17,744 nt of DNA from JBKHBQ01 sp046542305. Lineage in GTDB: Bacteria > Bacteroidota > Bacteroidia > Bacteroidales > 4484-276. Of this stretch, positions 6,820 to 14,884 are shown piece after piece. Numbering within the stretch: the stretch's first letter is position 1; the number at the start of each line of letters is the position of its first letter. Under the pieces are notes generated by a model. That model had not been told where the DNA came from and searched no databases. It saw only the letters and a program-made list of their open reading frames with translations. Location of the stretch: positions 1-17,744 of the forward strand of contig JBKHBQ010000055.1 in NCBI GenBank assembly GCA_046542305.1, written 5' to 3'. A program made the translations under genes and the position numbers.

Positions 6820-7862
6820 ACAATCTGCTGAAGAAGATATTTTTTGTATTCCTGGTCTTGCTGATATGGAATCCGGTTCATTCCCAGGATTATGCTGTGG
6901 GCAATGCAAAGCCGCTGTTCACTTCGCATGAGGTGATCCGTTTTACCATCCGCGGCGATTTCAGTACCCTGCTCAGGGACATCGGGAAGGAGCGCGACGA
7001 ACACCTGGCAATCCTGGAATATGCTGATGGTTCGGATACGGTACAGTTGAACATTAAACTCGAAACCCGCGGCAATTTCAGGCGTGCACGTGAAAACTGC
7101 AATTTTCCGCCGCTGAAGGTAAATTTTAAAAAGAAACAGGTGAGAGGAACATGGTTTGACGGCCTTGACAAGGTGAAGCTGGTAACGCAATGCATTTCGA
7201 ACAGAAAAAAATACCAGGAATATGTGCTTGAGGAATACCTTATTTACAGGCATTTCAACATCATTACCGATACCAGTTTCAGGGTGCGGCTGGCGCTGAT
7301 CGATTATGTAGACACCAATTCGGGAAAGCGGACCGAACAGAGCTACGCATTTTTTATTGAATCGGATGATGCTTTTGAAGACCGGTTTGATGCCACAGAA
7401 ATAAAAACCAAGTACCTGCTTCAGGACAGCACCAGGGTGGACCATGTGACCAAACTGGCCATTTTTCAGTACATGATCGGCAATACCGACTGGGCGGTGA
7501 CTACACTTCACAACATCAAATTATTTGTGACCGACCCGGAAAAACCACCCTACGCCATTCCATATGATTTCGACTGGAGCGGGCTGATTGAAACCGAATA
7601 TGCCAGGCCGCTGCCCAAGTTCGGCATCCAATCGGTGGAGGAACGGCTATATCGCGGGTACTGCCGCAGCATAGAAACCTACAAGGAATATTTTGCTTTG
7701 TTCGCGCAAAAAAAGGATGACATTTATGCCTTGTATCAGGAATTTGATTTATTAAGGAAAAAGGACCAAAAAAGGATCATTAAATATCTCGATGACTTTT
7801 ACAAAATAACCGGTAACGACAAAAGCATCAAATCTGAGTTTCTGGATGCCTGCCTGCGATAA
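6816..7862 (+). CDS. Exported CotH-like kinase-fold protein
   Basis: The product has 348 residues. MNNLLKKIFFVFLVLLIW... is a signal peptide with likely cleavage near residue 23, so it acts outside the cytoplasm. The layout fits the CotH family of atypical protein kinases: an N-terminal beta region with KLETRGNFRRARENCNFPPL (81-100) and FDGLDKVKLVTQC (114-126), a helix VLEEYLIYRHFNI (137-149), then SYAFFIESDDAFEDRF (176-191). A catalytic-like segment follows, IGNTDWAVTTLHNIKLF (221-237) and IPYDFDWSG (248-256). By analogy with kinase folds, Asp225, Asn233 and Asp251/Asp253 are candidate catalytic and metal residues. Its 4-nt overlap with DUF4956 puts it in the VTC operon. It is diverged enough from classical CotH that substrate and activity are open; pseudokinase is possible. 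Confidence 0.7.
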   Translation: MNNLLKKIFFVFLVLLIWNPVHSQDYAVGNAKPLFTSHEVIRFTIRGDFSTLLRDIGKERDEHLAILEYADGSDTVQLNIKLETRGNFRRARENCNFPPLKVNFKKKQVRGTWFDGLDKVKLVTQCISNRKKYQEYVLEEYLIYRHFNIITDTSFRVRLALIDYVDTNSGKRTEQSYAFFIESDDAFEDRFDATEIKTKYLLQDSTRVDHVTKLAIFQYMIGNTDWAVTTLHNIKLFVTDPEKPPYAIPYDFDWSGLIETEYARPLPKFGIQSVEERLYRGYCRSIETYKEYFALFAQKKDDIYALYQEFDLLRKKDQKRIIKYLDDFYKITGNDKSIKSEFLDACLR

Positions 7863-7952
7863 TGGTTCAGGAAAATCACCGGACGAAACATACTGGTACA
7901 AAATTGGTTAATGTTGGTTCCACCTGAGCAAGGGTTATTTATCAAAAATGAC

Positions 7953-9560
7953 ATGAAGAAAGGACTGATTTTCATATGGATGATTTTCGCGGTTTTTTTT
8001 ACCGCAGCTCAGGGGCATGAAAAGGTGTCGGAGCAGGAGCTGTACAAAGCGGTTAAAAACGGTGATTATCAGACTGTGGAAAAATTTGTGGAGCAGGGAA
8101 ACCCGATAAACGGAATCTACGGCCGGAAAGATATGACCCTGATAAATTACAGCATCCGCTACGGACAAGCGGACATCCTGGAAAGGTTGTTGAAGGACGG
8201 CGCTGATCCCGATAAACCATCCGGTGGAAAAACTCCGCTAATGTATGCCGTTCAGCACCGCGAACCGGAAATGGCCGGGCTGCTCCTGAGGATGGGCGCC
8301 AACCCCGATGGCAGGGCCAGAAAAGGATATACCCCGCTGATGTTTGCAGCCAAAACCAATAAACTGGAATTTGTTAAACTCTTTATCGAACATGGCGCAC
8401 AGGCCCAGCTTGAGAACGATAATGAGTTTACCGCGCTCGATCTGGCCAATCTGGCCAATTACCCCGAGGTGGCCACCTACCTGGTGAAGGTTATCGAAAT
8501 GCGCAACTACTACAAAGGTTCGCCGGGATATGAGGATGGCCCGCACGTTGAGTGGCTGAGCAACAAAAAAGTAAGGATGTTTTACATGCGCTACGACACA
8601 GTGAAAGATTTCCCGGTTCTGACCGAGGATTTTTTTGCTGTAAATGATGATACCGCCACCATTACAAGTTTTGCCACCGGCAGGGAATATACCCTTGTGC
8701 GCAACATCAAAGCCGATCCTTCTAATTATGAGGATGTAAGTAAAATTCTTGCCATCGGCGATATTCACGGGCACTATCAGTCGCTGGTAAATTACCTGCG
8801 GGTGAACAATGTGATTGATGATTCGCTGAATTGGATCTGGGGCAACGGCCATGTGGTAATGCTCGGCGATGTGTTCGACCGCGGCAATGAGGTGACGGAA
8901 AGCCTGTGGTTTATTTATCAGCTCGACCTGAAAGCCCGCAGGCAGGGCGGCAGAGTACATATGCTGCTCGGCAACCACGAGGTGATGGTGATGGTAAACG
9001 ACACACGCTACATCAACCGGAAGTACGAGCTGTTTTCCAATTACTTCATGAAAGACTATTCGCAGTTTTTCGATAGAAATTCTGCACTGGGTCAATGGCT
9101 TCGCACCCGCAATACAATCATCCGCATCAACGACAACCTGTTTTCGCATGCGGGCATTTCCCCTGCATTGTACAACAGGCGGCTGAGTATTCCGAAAATA
9201 AACTTTTTACTCCAGGAATACCTGGCCCACGATCCGCTGGCACCAAACCGCTATCCCGAACTGACTGACCTGATCCTTAATGCCTATGGTCCCCTCTGGT
9301 ACCGCGGGTATTTGTTCGACGATCAGGAAGGTTACAAAATCAGGAAACATGAAGTAGAAAAAATACTCAGTTTTTATGATGCCTCCAAAATCATCATTGC
9401 GCATAGTGAGGTAAAAACGGTTTCCACAATGTTCGATGGTTATGTGATTGCCATCGACGTACCCATCAGAATGCGCAAATCGGTGCCTGAAGGTTTGTAC
9501 ATCGACCAAAGCGGTTTTTACCGGCTTCAGCACGACGGCAGTATGGTAAGCCTGTTTTAG
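7953..9560 (+). CDS. Exported ankyrin-repeat / PPP-type metallophosphatase fusion
   Basis: The product has 535 residues from ATG 7953. The frame is open from 7911, but only this start gives a proper signal peptide (MKKGLIFIWMIFAVFFTAAQ). Residues ~24-180 are four to five ankyrin repeats, with clear units such as KTPLMYAVQHREPEMAGLLL and GYTPLMFAAKTN. The C-terminal half is a calcineurin-like phosphatase of the PPP type: GDIHGHY (269-275), GDVFDRG (305-311), LLGNHEVM (338-345), SHAG (398-401) and IIAHS (481-485). These supply all expected metal ligands plus the catalytic His of GNHE. The pattern is close to the bacterial Shewanella-like phosphatases. Being exported, it would act in the periplasm or beyond, with the ankyrin part as a likely partner-binding arm. 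It lies 90 nt after the CotH-like gene on the same strand and may share its transcript. Confidence 0.85.
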   Translation: MKKGLIFIWMIFAVFFTAAQGHEKVSEQELYKAVKNGDYQTVEKFVEQGNPINGIYGRKDMTLINYSIRYGQADILERLLKDGADPDKPSGGKTPLMYAVQHREPEMAGLLLRMGANPDGRARKGYTPLMFAAKTNKLEFVKLFIEHGAQAQLENDNEFTALDLANLANYPEVATYLVKVIEMRNYYKGSPGYEDGPHVEWLSNKKVRMFYMRYDTVKDFPVLTEDFFAVNDDTATITSFATGREYTLVRNIKADPSNYEDVSKILAIGDIHGHYQSLVNYLRVNNVIDDSLNWIWGNGHVVMLGDVFDRGNEVTESLWFIYQLDLKARRQGGRVHMLLGNHEVMVMVNDTRYINRKYELFSNYFMKDYSQFFDRNSALGQWLRTRNTIIRINDNLFSHAGISPALYNRRLSIPKINFLLQEYLAHDPLAPNRYPELTDLILNAYGPLWYRGYLFDDQEGYKIRKHEVEKILSFYDASKIIIAHSEVKTVSTMFDGYVIAIDVPIRMRKSVPEGLYIDQSGFYRLQHDGSMVSLF

Positions 9561-9565
9561 GGAAA

Positions 9566-10180
9566 TCAGTTGAGGTAAAAACGGTAACCCACCTCTTCCA
9601 GCTTTTTATTGATCATCAGCAGGAATTCGAGTTTTTCGAGCAAAAACTGTTCGCGTTGTTGGGTGCTTGCCGATTTAATCATTTCATATTTTTCTTCGAT
9701 ATCCAGCGGCAGTTGGCCTGCAATGTCGAGCACCTGGTTTGGATGTTCTGCGGTGAGTTCGGTGGATTTTTGGGAATTGATACTTGCAAGCTGTTCCTTG
9801 TAGGTGCGGTATTTTTCCGAGAGCTTATCCGAAACCTTCTCGTTCAATTGGTCCAGCACTTCAACGGAGCCGCCGCCATAGAGTTTTTGGGGAAGTTGTT
9901 CTTTAATATCCTTAATCCTGAACAAATAAACGCCCCTCACCAGGATGTCCATCTCGCCGCTTGGGCTGGTGGCCAGTATCTTGTGCAGTACCACGGCCGA
10001 TCCGTACTCACACATCTTCCCATCCTTTATGAAAGGTATTCCGAAAACTTTTCCGCTCCCCTTCATCTCACCGATCAATTGCTTGTAGCGCGGCTCGAAA
10101 ACGTGCAACGGTTGTATTTCGCCAGGCAGTACAATGACGCCTATCGGGAACAACGGAAAATTATTCAGGATTTTTGACAT
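9566..10180 (-). CDS. Stand-alone LON substrate-binding-domain protein
   Basis: The 204-residue product corresponds to the N-terminal domain of Lon protease without ATPase or peptidase. The start is typical: FPLFPIGVIVLPGEIQPLHV, then FEPRYKQLIGEM (28-39), followed by FGIPFI, GSAVVLHKI and MDILVRGVYLFRI, the usual PUA-like beta strands. The C-terminal ~90 residues are helical. Such proteins are widespread and thought to bind unfolded or specific protein segments; none of the motifs reveals a partner. It converges on the phosphatase gene with only 5 nt between the stop codons, and no terminator hairpin is seen between them. Confidence 0.85.
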   Translation of the reverse strand: MSKILNNFPLFPIGVIVLPGEIQPLHVFEPRYKQLIGEMKGSGKVFGIPFIKDGKMCEYGSAVVLHKILATSPSGEMDILVRGVYLFRIKDIKEQLPQKLYGGGSVEVLDQLNEKVSDKLSEKYRTYKEQLASINSQKSTELTAEHPNQVLDIAGQLPLDIEEKYEMIKSASTQQREQFLLEKLEFLLMINKKLEEVGYRFYLN

Positions 10181-10294
10181 AGGATTTTTTCGCGCTTAAA
10201 ATGTAAAACCGTAATCTTAACACACAAGCTAAAAAATTGTTTGTAATCCTGAGTTTTTGGACAAATATTATTTTAGCGGAAAAAAATATCTTTC

Positions 10295-11620
10295 ATGACC
10301 GTGAAATCTTTGAATATGATCCTGTTTGCCGCCATTCTAATCCTGGGATCGTGTGCAGGCAGGCAACCCGAACATGTAGTAAATGTGCAACTTAACGAAA
10401 TTTCGCTGGAAAATGCACCGGCCATCAATTCATACGCTTTTGCAACCCATGGTGGGGACTGGCTGATCCTTGGCGGCCGCATCGACGGGCTGCACGATCA
10501 CCGGCCCGAAAAAGCCTATCCCCCCGATAGCTCAAACCGCCGGATCTGGGTGATGGATGTGAAGGGAAACCGGTTGTGGGCCAAAGACATTTATGACCTG
10601 CCGCTCAACCTTTCAGACCAGTTGCAATCTACCAACATGGCGTTTTATCAGGATGGCCACCGCCTTGTCCTGATCGGGGGCTATGGCTGGAGCCGCGAAA
10701 AGAACGGGCACATCACCTTTCCGTTTCTTACGGTAGTGAATGTACCGGATTTAATCGCAGCCGTAAAATCGGGTGATGATCCGGTAGAATATTTTACACA
10801 GATCCATCACGAAAAAATGGCCGTTTCGGGAGGCTATCTGGGGAAAATGGGCACGGAATACCTGCTGGTTTTTGGCAACCGCTTCGATGGCCGGTATTCC
10901 ACACGCCCGAATGCAGAACATCAGCAGGAGTACACGCACGAGATCAGAAAATTTGAACTGGCACAGGATGGAGATAAATACCGCATTAACGCATATGAGG
11001 CCGAACACGACAGCATTCATTTTCACCGCCGGGATTTCAATATGCTTCCGCAGATTTTTCCCAACGGGGACTACGGCTACACGGTGTTTAGCGGCGTATT
11101 TCAATACGACCGAAATTTTCCATGGCTGTATCCGGTAGATATTACCCCCTCAGGTTACCGGCCAATAACTGGATTCGATCAGAAATTCAGCCATTATCAC
11201 GGCGCCTGCGTTTCGATGTACAGCGAAGAATCGAAGCAGATGGCAAACCTGTTTTTTGGCGGAATGGCCCGTTTTGTACCTGACCCTGAAACCGGAGAAA
11301 TCATCAATGATCCGCTGGTGCCTTCCGTTAATACTATCAGCCAGGTCACCCGGTTTGCCGACGGATCGCTGACCGAAAATGTGCTGGATGTGAAAATGCC
11401 GGGCCTGCTTGGTGCCAGTGCCGGTTTTATTCCCGCTCAAAACCTTTCATTTAGTAAAGGAACACTGATCGATTATGATAAACTTCCTGCAGGAAAAAAC
11501 CTCATCGGATATATTTATGGCGGGCTGGAAAGCAGCCATCCGAACGTTTTTCTTCAACCAAAAGGCGTAAGTACATCCACCGCCAGGCTGTTTGAGGTTT
11601 ATGCCGTAAAACCTGAATAG
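10295..11620 (+). CDS. Lipoprotein, probable beta-propeller-like, function unknown
   Basis: The product has 441 residues with a lipoprotein signal: MTVKSLNMILFAAILILGSC, lipobox LGSC, modified Cys20. The mature protein is rich in short beta strands and recurrent Gly-Gly turns (WLILGGRIDG, RLVLIGGYGW, NLFFGGMARF, IGYIYGGLES) spaced at roughly 50-100 residues. This is the look of a kelch-type propeller without clear kelch signatures. His-rich spots occur (HDSIHFHRRDFN, FSHYHGAC). I do not recognise the family. It is divergent from the LON gene with a 114-nt gap; a degenerate -7 element (TATTTTAG, 10269-10276) is the only promoter hint. Confidence 0.65.
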   Translation: MTVKSLNMILFAAILILGSCAGRQPEHVVNVQLNEISLENAPAINSYAFATHGGDWLILGGRIDGLHDHRPEKAYPPDSSNRRIWVMDVKGNRLWAKDIYDLPLNLSDQLQSTNMAFYQDGHRLVLIGGYGWSREKNGHITFPFLTVVNVPDLIAAVKSGDDPVEYFTQIHHEKMAVSGGYLGKMGTEYLLVFGNRFDGRYSTRPNAEHQQEYTHEIRKFELAQDGDKYRINAYEAEHDSIHFHRRDFNMLPQIFPNGDYGYTVFSGVFQYDRNFPWLYPVDITPSGYRPITGFDQKFSHYHGACVSMYSEESKQMANLFFGGMARFVPDPETGEIINDPLVPSVNTISQVTRFADGSLTENVLDVKMPGLLGASAGFIPAQNLSFSKGTLIDYDKLPAGKNLIGYIYGGLESSHPNVFLQPKGVSTSTARLFEVYAVKPE

Positions 11621-11685
11621 CCGGAAACCTGCGACGCCTGCTTCACCTCTTTTCAGGTTATTGATGTCCCTGTTTAACATCCGAA

Positions 11686-11698
11686 CCGAACCGTTCGG
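11686..11698. repeat. Short palindrome CCGAAC-C-GTTCGG
   Basis: Two perfect 6-bp arms flank one base, about 30 bp upstream of the -33 element of the next gene. The word CCGAA also occurs just before it (11681). It is too short and lacks a T-run for a terminator; a regulator site is possible. Confidence 0.3.
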
Positions 11699-11728
11699 AC
11701 AAACAACTCCCGTGTTCGTCATGTTTTA

Positions 11729-11760
11729 TTTCAGGAAGGTATTTCCACGCATTATGTTTG
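11729..11760 (+). promoter_or_regulatory. Promoter of the large VCBS-repeat gene
   Basis: TATGTTTG at 11753-11760 is an exact -7 element, with TTTC (three of four) at 11729-11732 and a 20-nt spacer. The start codon at 11777 is only about 10 nt beyond the expected start of transcription, so the leader is very short and there is no Shine-Dalgarno site. Confidence 0.55.
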
Positions 11761-11776
11761 CACAAAACATTTCATT

Positions 11777-14467
11777 ATGAAAACAGACGCATACATTTCA
11801 TCAGTAAAAACCACCCTGATTTTTTCAGGATTTTTCTTTTTTCTTTTTCTGGTTTCGAATGCTGCCTACCCGCAGGATTACTTCGAAAACACCTGGCACG
11901 GCTATAAAAGCGGCGAGTACGACCAGGGAAGATTTCCCTTCAGTGCGGCTTTGGGTGATCTGAACCAGGATGGCCACAACGATGTGGTGATCGGACAATT
12001 TCCGCTCGATGCAGGATTTAAGGTCGTGTTTGGCAATGGCGACGGCAGTTTTCAGCTTCCGGTGCATTACAACACCGTTCATGGAATCGAATCGCTGAGC
12101 GTGACCGATTTGAACGGGGATGATTTTCCTGATGTAGTGCTTTGCAATTCGGGTACATTCAACGGCTTTGGAAAAAATCCCAAGACCTATGACTGGGGCA
12201 ATTCCGTTTCTGTTTTTTTGAATAACGGCGACGGAACCCTCACCGATCATCAGGAAATCTTTACGGCCCTGCACCCTGAAGGCCTCACTGCCATCGATTT
12301 TGATTTGGATGGCGATCAGGATGTGGCGGTGGCACACTTCGGCAGGCCTTCCATTCCCGGAAATACGGTGATGATCCTGGAAAACGACGGCAACGGGAAC
12401 CTTTCTGTTCATGAAACCATCACCCTGAGCAATTTTCCCTTCATGGTGGTTCGCGGATTTATCAATGATGATGCGTTGCCCGATCTTGTTGTGGGCCACG
12501 AAAGCAGCGAAAAGACCATCCTGATCAATACCGGCGACGGATGGCAGGCACATGCCTTCGATGGCGTTCGCCCGACGGACTACAGCCTCGGTTCGAAAAT
12601 GAACGTACACGATGTGGATAAGGACGGCGACGACGACATCATATTCTTCGATTCCTGGGGAAGCTCTGCAGATTACGTGAACATCTACAAAAACGATGGT
12701 CAGGGGAATTTCGGTGCATACCAGGAACTGATATATCCTGTGTATGTGGGCTCCGGCGATCATTGCATCATTGCAGATGTGAACGGCGACACCTGGCCCG
12801 ACATCCTTTCGGCCTCATTCAACGGCGAATCCGGAAAGGGATTTTTCCTCTTCGAAAGCGACGGAAACGGCGGTTTTCTCGATGTACAGACTTTTACTTC
12901 CGGTGCCGCATCTTCTGCCGTGCTCTGTGATGATTCCGATCATGACGGCGACAAGGATGTGCTGATCGTTGATCGCTCCATGTCGGTGAATGTACACAAA
13001 AATCCCGGAAATGCAGATTTTCCTGCAACAGTTTCCTACGGAATTACCGGACCTTCATCCGAAGATGTGGATGCTGCCGACATTGATCTCGATGGCGATA
13101 TCGACATCATCACTTCCTCTGATGATGGATTTGAAACGGACATTTCGGTGCTGATGAACAATGGCGACGGCACTTTTGCAGATTATTACACCATCAGCCG
13201 TTATACTTCCGATCAGGGAGGGGCGCATGCAAAATTGCGCGACATGAACGGCGACGGCTATCCCGATGTGCTGTTCGTTTCGCCGGCCACTAACCTTCAG
13301 GGTTATCATGCTTTTATTGCCTTCAACAATGGCACTGGCGGATTCGATGATCCTGTAACGCTGGAAGTGTCGGGTTGCGGCTGGGGCGATGTGGAAGCAA
13401 CCGACCTGGACAATGACGGCGATCTTGATATCGTAATTTCAGAATTTCTGGCATGTATGGGTATCGCCGAATCGGGCAAGAGGCTCTTCTTTATGCTGAA
13501 CAATGGCGATGGCAGTTTTGAGGCACCGTACGTAAGGGTGATCGGCGAAAATCCGGAATCGCTGATTGCAGACGATTTTGATGGCGACGGAAATGCCGAT
13601 CTCGCCACCGCTCACTACGGACCTTACGGTTTCAGGGATTACATTCAGGTGCATCTTGGCGATGGCAATGGCGACTTCGACAGTCCGGTAACCTATACGG
13701 TTGGGAGGGGGCCGCATGATATCATTTCCTCGGATTTCAACAACGACGGCATTCCCGATCTGGCAACCGGAAATACCGGTTTTGATGCCACGGGCGTGGA
13801 AACCATGTCGGTGTTGCTTGGCACCGGTGACGGAAGTTTCCAGGGATCGGTCACGTATGATGCTCCATATTCCTCTACCTTGCTGGGAAATTCAGGCGTG
13901 ATGGATTTTGATGTAGATCAGGACGGAGATAAGGATATCCTGCTTGCCAACCAATCGGCCGGCGATCTTTCGGTATACCTCAACGACGGGACAGGAAATT
14001 TTGAGCACCGCTACAGGATAGGTGTGAATGGCTACAATGCCCGCGGAATTGCCAAAGCCGATTACAATGGAGATAATGTGAGTGATGTGGCGGTGATCAC
14101 TGCTCCGCCCATCGGATTTCTGGTAAACAATTCCCTGAGTATTCTTTTTGGCAAAAGCCAGACGGTGGGTTTTGCCGAATATGCCGGTGAGGAAATGCAG
14201 CCGGCTGCTTTAAGGATCGAGCAGAACTTCCCCAATCCTTTCAGCCAGACAACCGCTGTTCGTTTTAAAACATCCCACCCGGGTTATGTAGGTATGGAAG
14301 TTTATGATATGTTCGGACGAAGGGTTATGAAGGTGAAAAGCGAATTTATGAAAGCCGGTGAGCATACTTTTACGATAGATGGCCATGAATTGAAAAGCGG
14401 CTTTTATTTCTGCAGGGTGCATACCTTGTCGGGCGAATCGGCCACGGTTTCTGTTCTTAAAAAATAA
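11777..14467 (+). CDS. Secreted VCBS/FG-GAP repeat protein with type IX sorting domain
   Basis: The product has 896 residues. A hydrophobic signal (TLIFSGFFFFLFLVSNAAY) exports it. The body carries about fourteen FG-GAP/VCBS units, each centred on a calcium-loop motif of the form D-x-(N/D)-x-D-G-x-x-D, for example DLNQDGHNDVVIG, DFDLDGDQDVAVAHF, DLDNDGDLDIVIS and DFDGDGNADLATAHYG, recurring about every 45-70 residues. These fold into integrin-alpha-like beta-propellers, probably two. Residues ~807-896 are a type A C-terminal sorting domain (EQNFPNPFSQTTAVRF, then VYDMFGRRV, LKSGFYFCRV and a terminal VLKK), which sends the protein through the type IX system to the cell surface. No enzymatic domain is visible; adhesion or polymer binding is the usual guess. 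Opposite-strand ORFs here are shadows of the repeats. Confidence 0.9.
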   Translation: MKTDAYISSVKTTLIFSGFFFFLFLVSNAAYPQDYFENTWHGYKSGEYDQGRFPFSAALGDLNQDGHNDVVIGQFPLDAGFKVVFGNGDGSFQLPVHYNTVHGIESLSVTDLNGDDFPDVVLCNSGTFNGFGKNPKTYDWGNSVSVFLNNGDGTLTDHQEIFTALHPEGLTAIDFDLDGDQDVAVAHFGRPSIPGNTVMILENDGNGNLSVHETITLSNFPFMVVRGFINDDALPDLVVGHESSEKTILINTGDGWQAHAFDGVRPTDYSLGSKMNVHDVDKDGDDDIIFFDSWGSSADYVNIYKNDGQGNFGAYQELIYPVYVGSGDHCIIADVNGDTWPDILSASFNGESGKGFFLFESDGNGGFLDVQTFTSGAASSAVLCDDSDHDGDKDVLIVDRSMSVNVHKNPGNADFPATVSYGITGPSSEDVDAADIDLDGDIDIITSSDDGFETDISVLMNNGDGTFADYYTISRYTSDQGGAHAKLRDMNGDGYPDVLFVSPATNLQGYHAFIAFNNGTGGFDDPVTLEVSGCGWGDVEATDLDNDGDLDIVISEFLACMGIAESGKRLFFMLNNGDGSFEAPYVRVIGENPESLIADDFDGDGNADLATAHYGPYGFRDYIQVHLGDGNGDFDSPVTYTVGRGPHDIISSDFNNDGIPDLATGNTGFDATGVETMSVLLGTGDGSFQGSVTYDAPYSSTLLGNSGVMDFDVDQDGDKDILLANQSAGDLSVYLNDGTGNFEHRYRIGVNGYNARGIAKADYNGDNVSDVAVITAPPIGFLVNNSLSILFGKSQTVGFAEYAGEEMQPAALRIEQNFPNPFSQTTAVRFKTSHPGYVGMEVYDMFGRRVMKVKSEFMKAGEHTFTIDGHELKSGFYFCRVHTLSGESATVSVLKK

Positions 14468-14613
14468 GCAGTCATCTGAATTTGCATTGCATATCAATTA
14501 ATTACATAAAATGATCCGGTATCAGAGCAGGGAATTTGATAACTTTTTAGGCGGAAAAGCTTTTATCTGCGGAACATTTTTTATTATCTTGCCCTTCTTT
14601 TCAAGAGAGGATT

Positions 14614-14736
14614 ATGGAGGATAATTTTAACGAACCGCCAAGGCTTAAAAATCTAAGGATCATCATCCGCGGCATCTGGATTATTACGATAACAGTGCTC
14701 GTTCTGGTGTGGATATTAACCCATGTAGCCAACTGA
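14614..14736 (+). CDS. Small single-helix membrane protein (40 residues)
   Basis: A short ORF that ordinary length cut-offs miss. It reads MEDNFNEPPRLKNLRIIIRG, then one continuous hydrophobic segment (WIITITVLVLVWILTHVA, 22-39) and stops. GAGAGG sits 4-9 nt before the ATG. An acidic, Pro-containing N-terminus, a basic stop (RIIIRG) and one membrane helix make a coherent small membrane protein with the N-terminus probably inside. It stands alone between the VCBS gene and the convergent dodecin. Function is unknown. The 85-codon ORF on the other strand lacks any such pattern and is taken as a shadow. Confidence 0.55.
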   Translation: MEDNFNEPPRLKNLRIIIRGIWIITITVLVLVWILTHVAN

Positions 14737-14817
14737 CGTAAAAAACCTTCCAGCAGAGCGGTACAGCCTGCGGTTTTGCCAAACTCATCAGCCGCAGTTA
14801 ACGCGGGGTTTTCAGAT

Positions 14818-14856
14818 AAAAAACGACAGGATGCCCAAAAGTTGGCGCATCCTGTC
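14818..14856 (-). terminator. Rho-independent terminator of the dodecin gene
   Basis: GACAGGATGC (14825-14834) and GCATCCTGTC (14847-14856) form a perfect 10-bp stem with a 12-nt loop. Read leftward it is followed by G and six T (14818-14823). It begins 29 nt after the dodecin stop codon. Confidence 0.85.
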
Positions 14857-14884
14857 ATGACAAATGCAAAAAATGCATCAAAAA

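Noticed and set aside
6714..7511. 265-codon leftward ORF opposite the CotH-like gene
   Set aside because: Shadow frame; the rightward product has a signal peptide and family motifs.
7911..7952. Upstream start of the ankyrin-phosphatase frame
   Set aside because: It would place 14 polar residues before the signal peptide; the ATG at 7953 gives a standard signal sequence.
8238..9149. 303-codon leftward ORF
   Set aside because: Opposite the PPP phosphatase, whose metal-binding motifs are all intact; the leftward protein is His/Val/Ile-rich as expected from an antisense frame.
11825..12763. 312-codon leftward ORF
   Set aside because: Antisense shadow of the D-x-D-x-D-G repeats, which give open frames on the other strand because of their biased codons.
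12000..14100. Repeated GGCGACGG-type words as a DNA repeat array
   Set aside because: They are explained by the FG-GAP protein repeats (Gly-Asp-Gly codons) and vary in spacing; not a CRISPR or tandem DNA repeat.
14601..14858. 85-codon leftward ORF between the VCBS gene and dodecin
   Set aside because: It includes the dodecin terminator hairpin, lacks a ribosome site and family motifs, and is opposite a better small-protein candidate.
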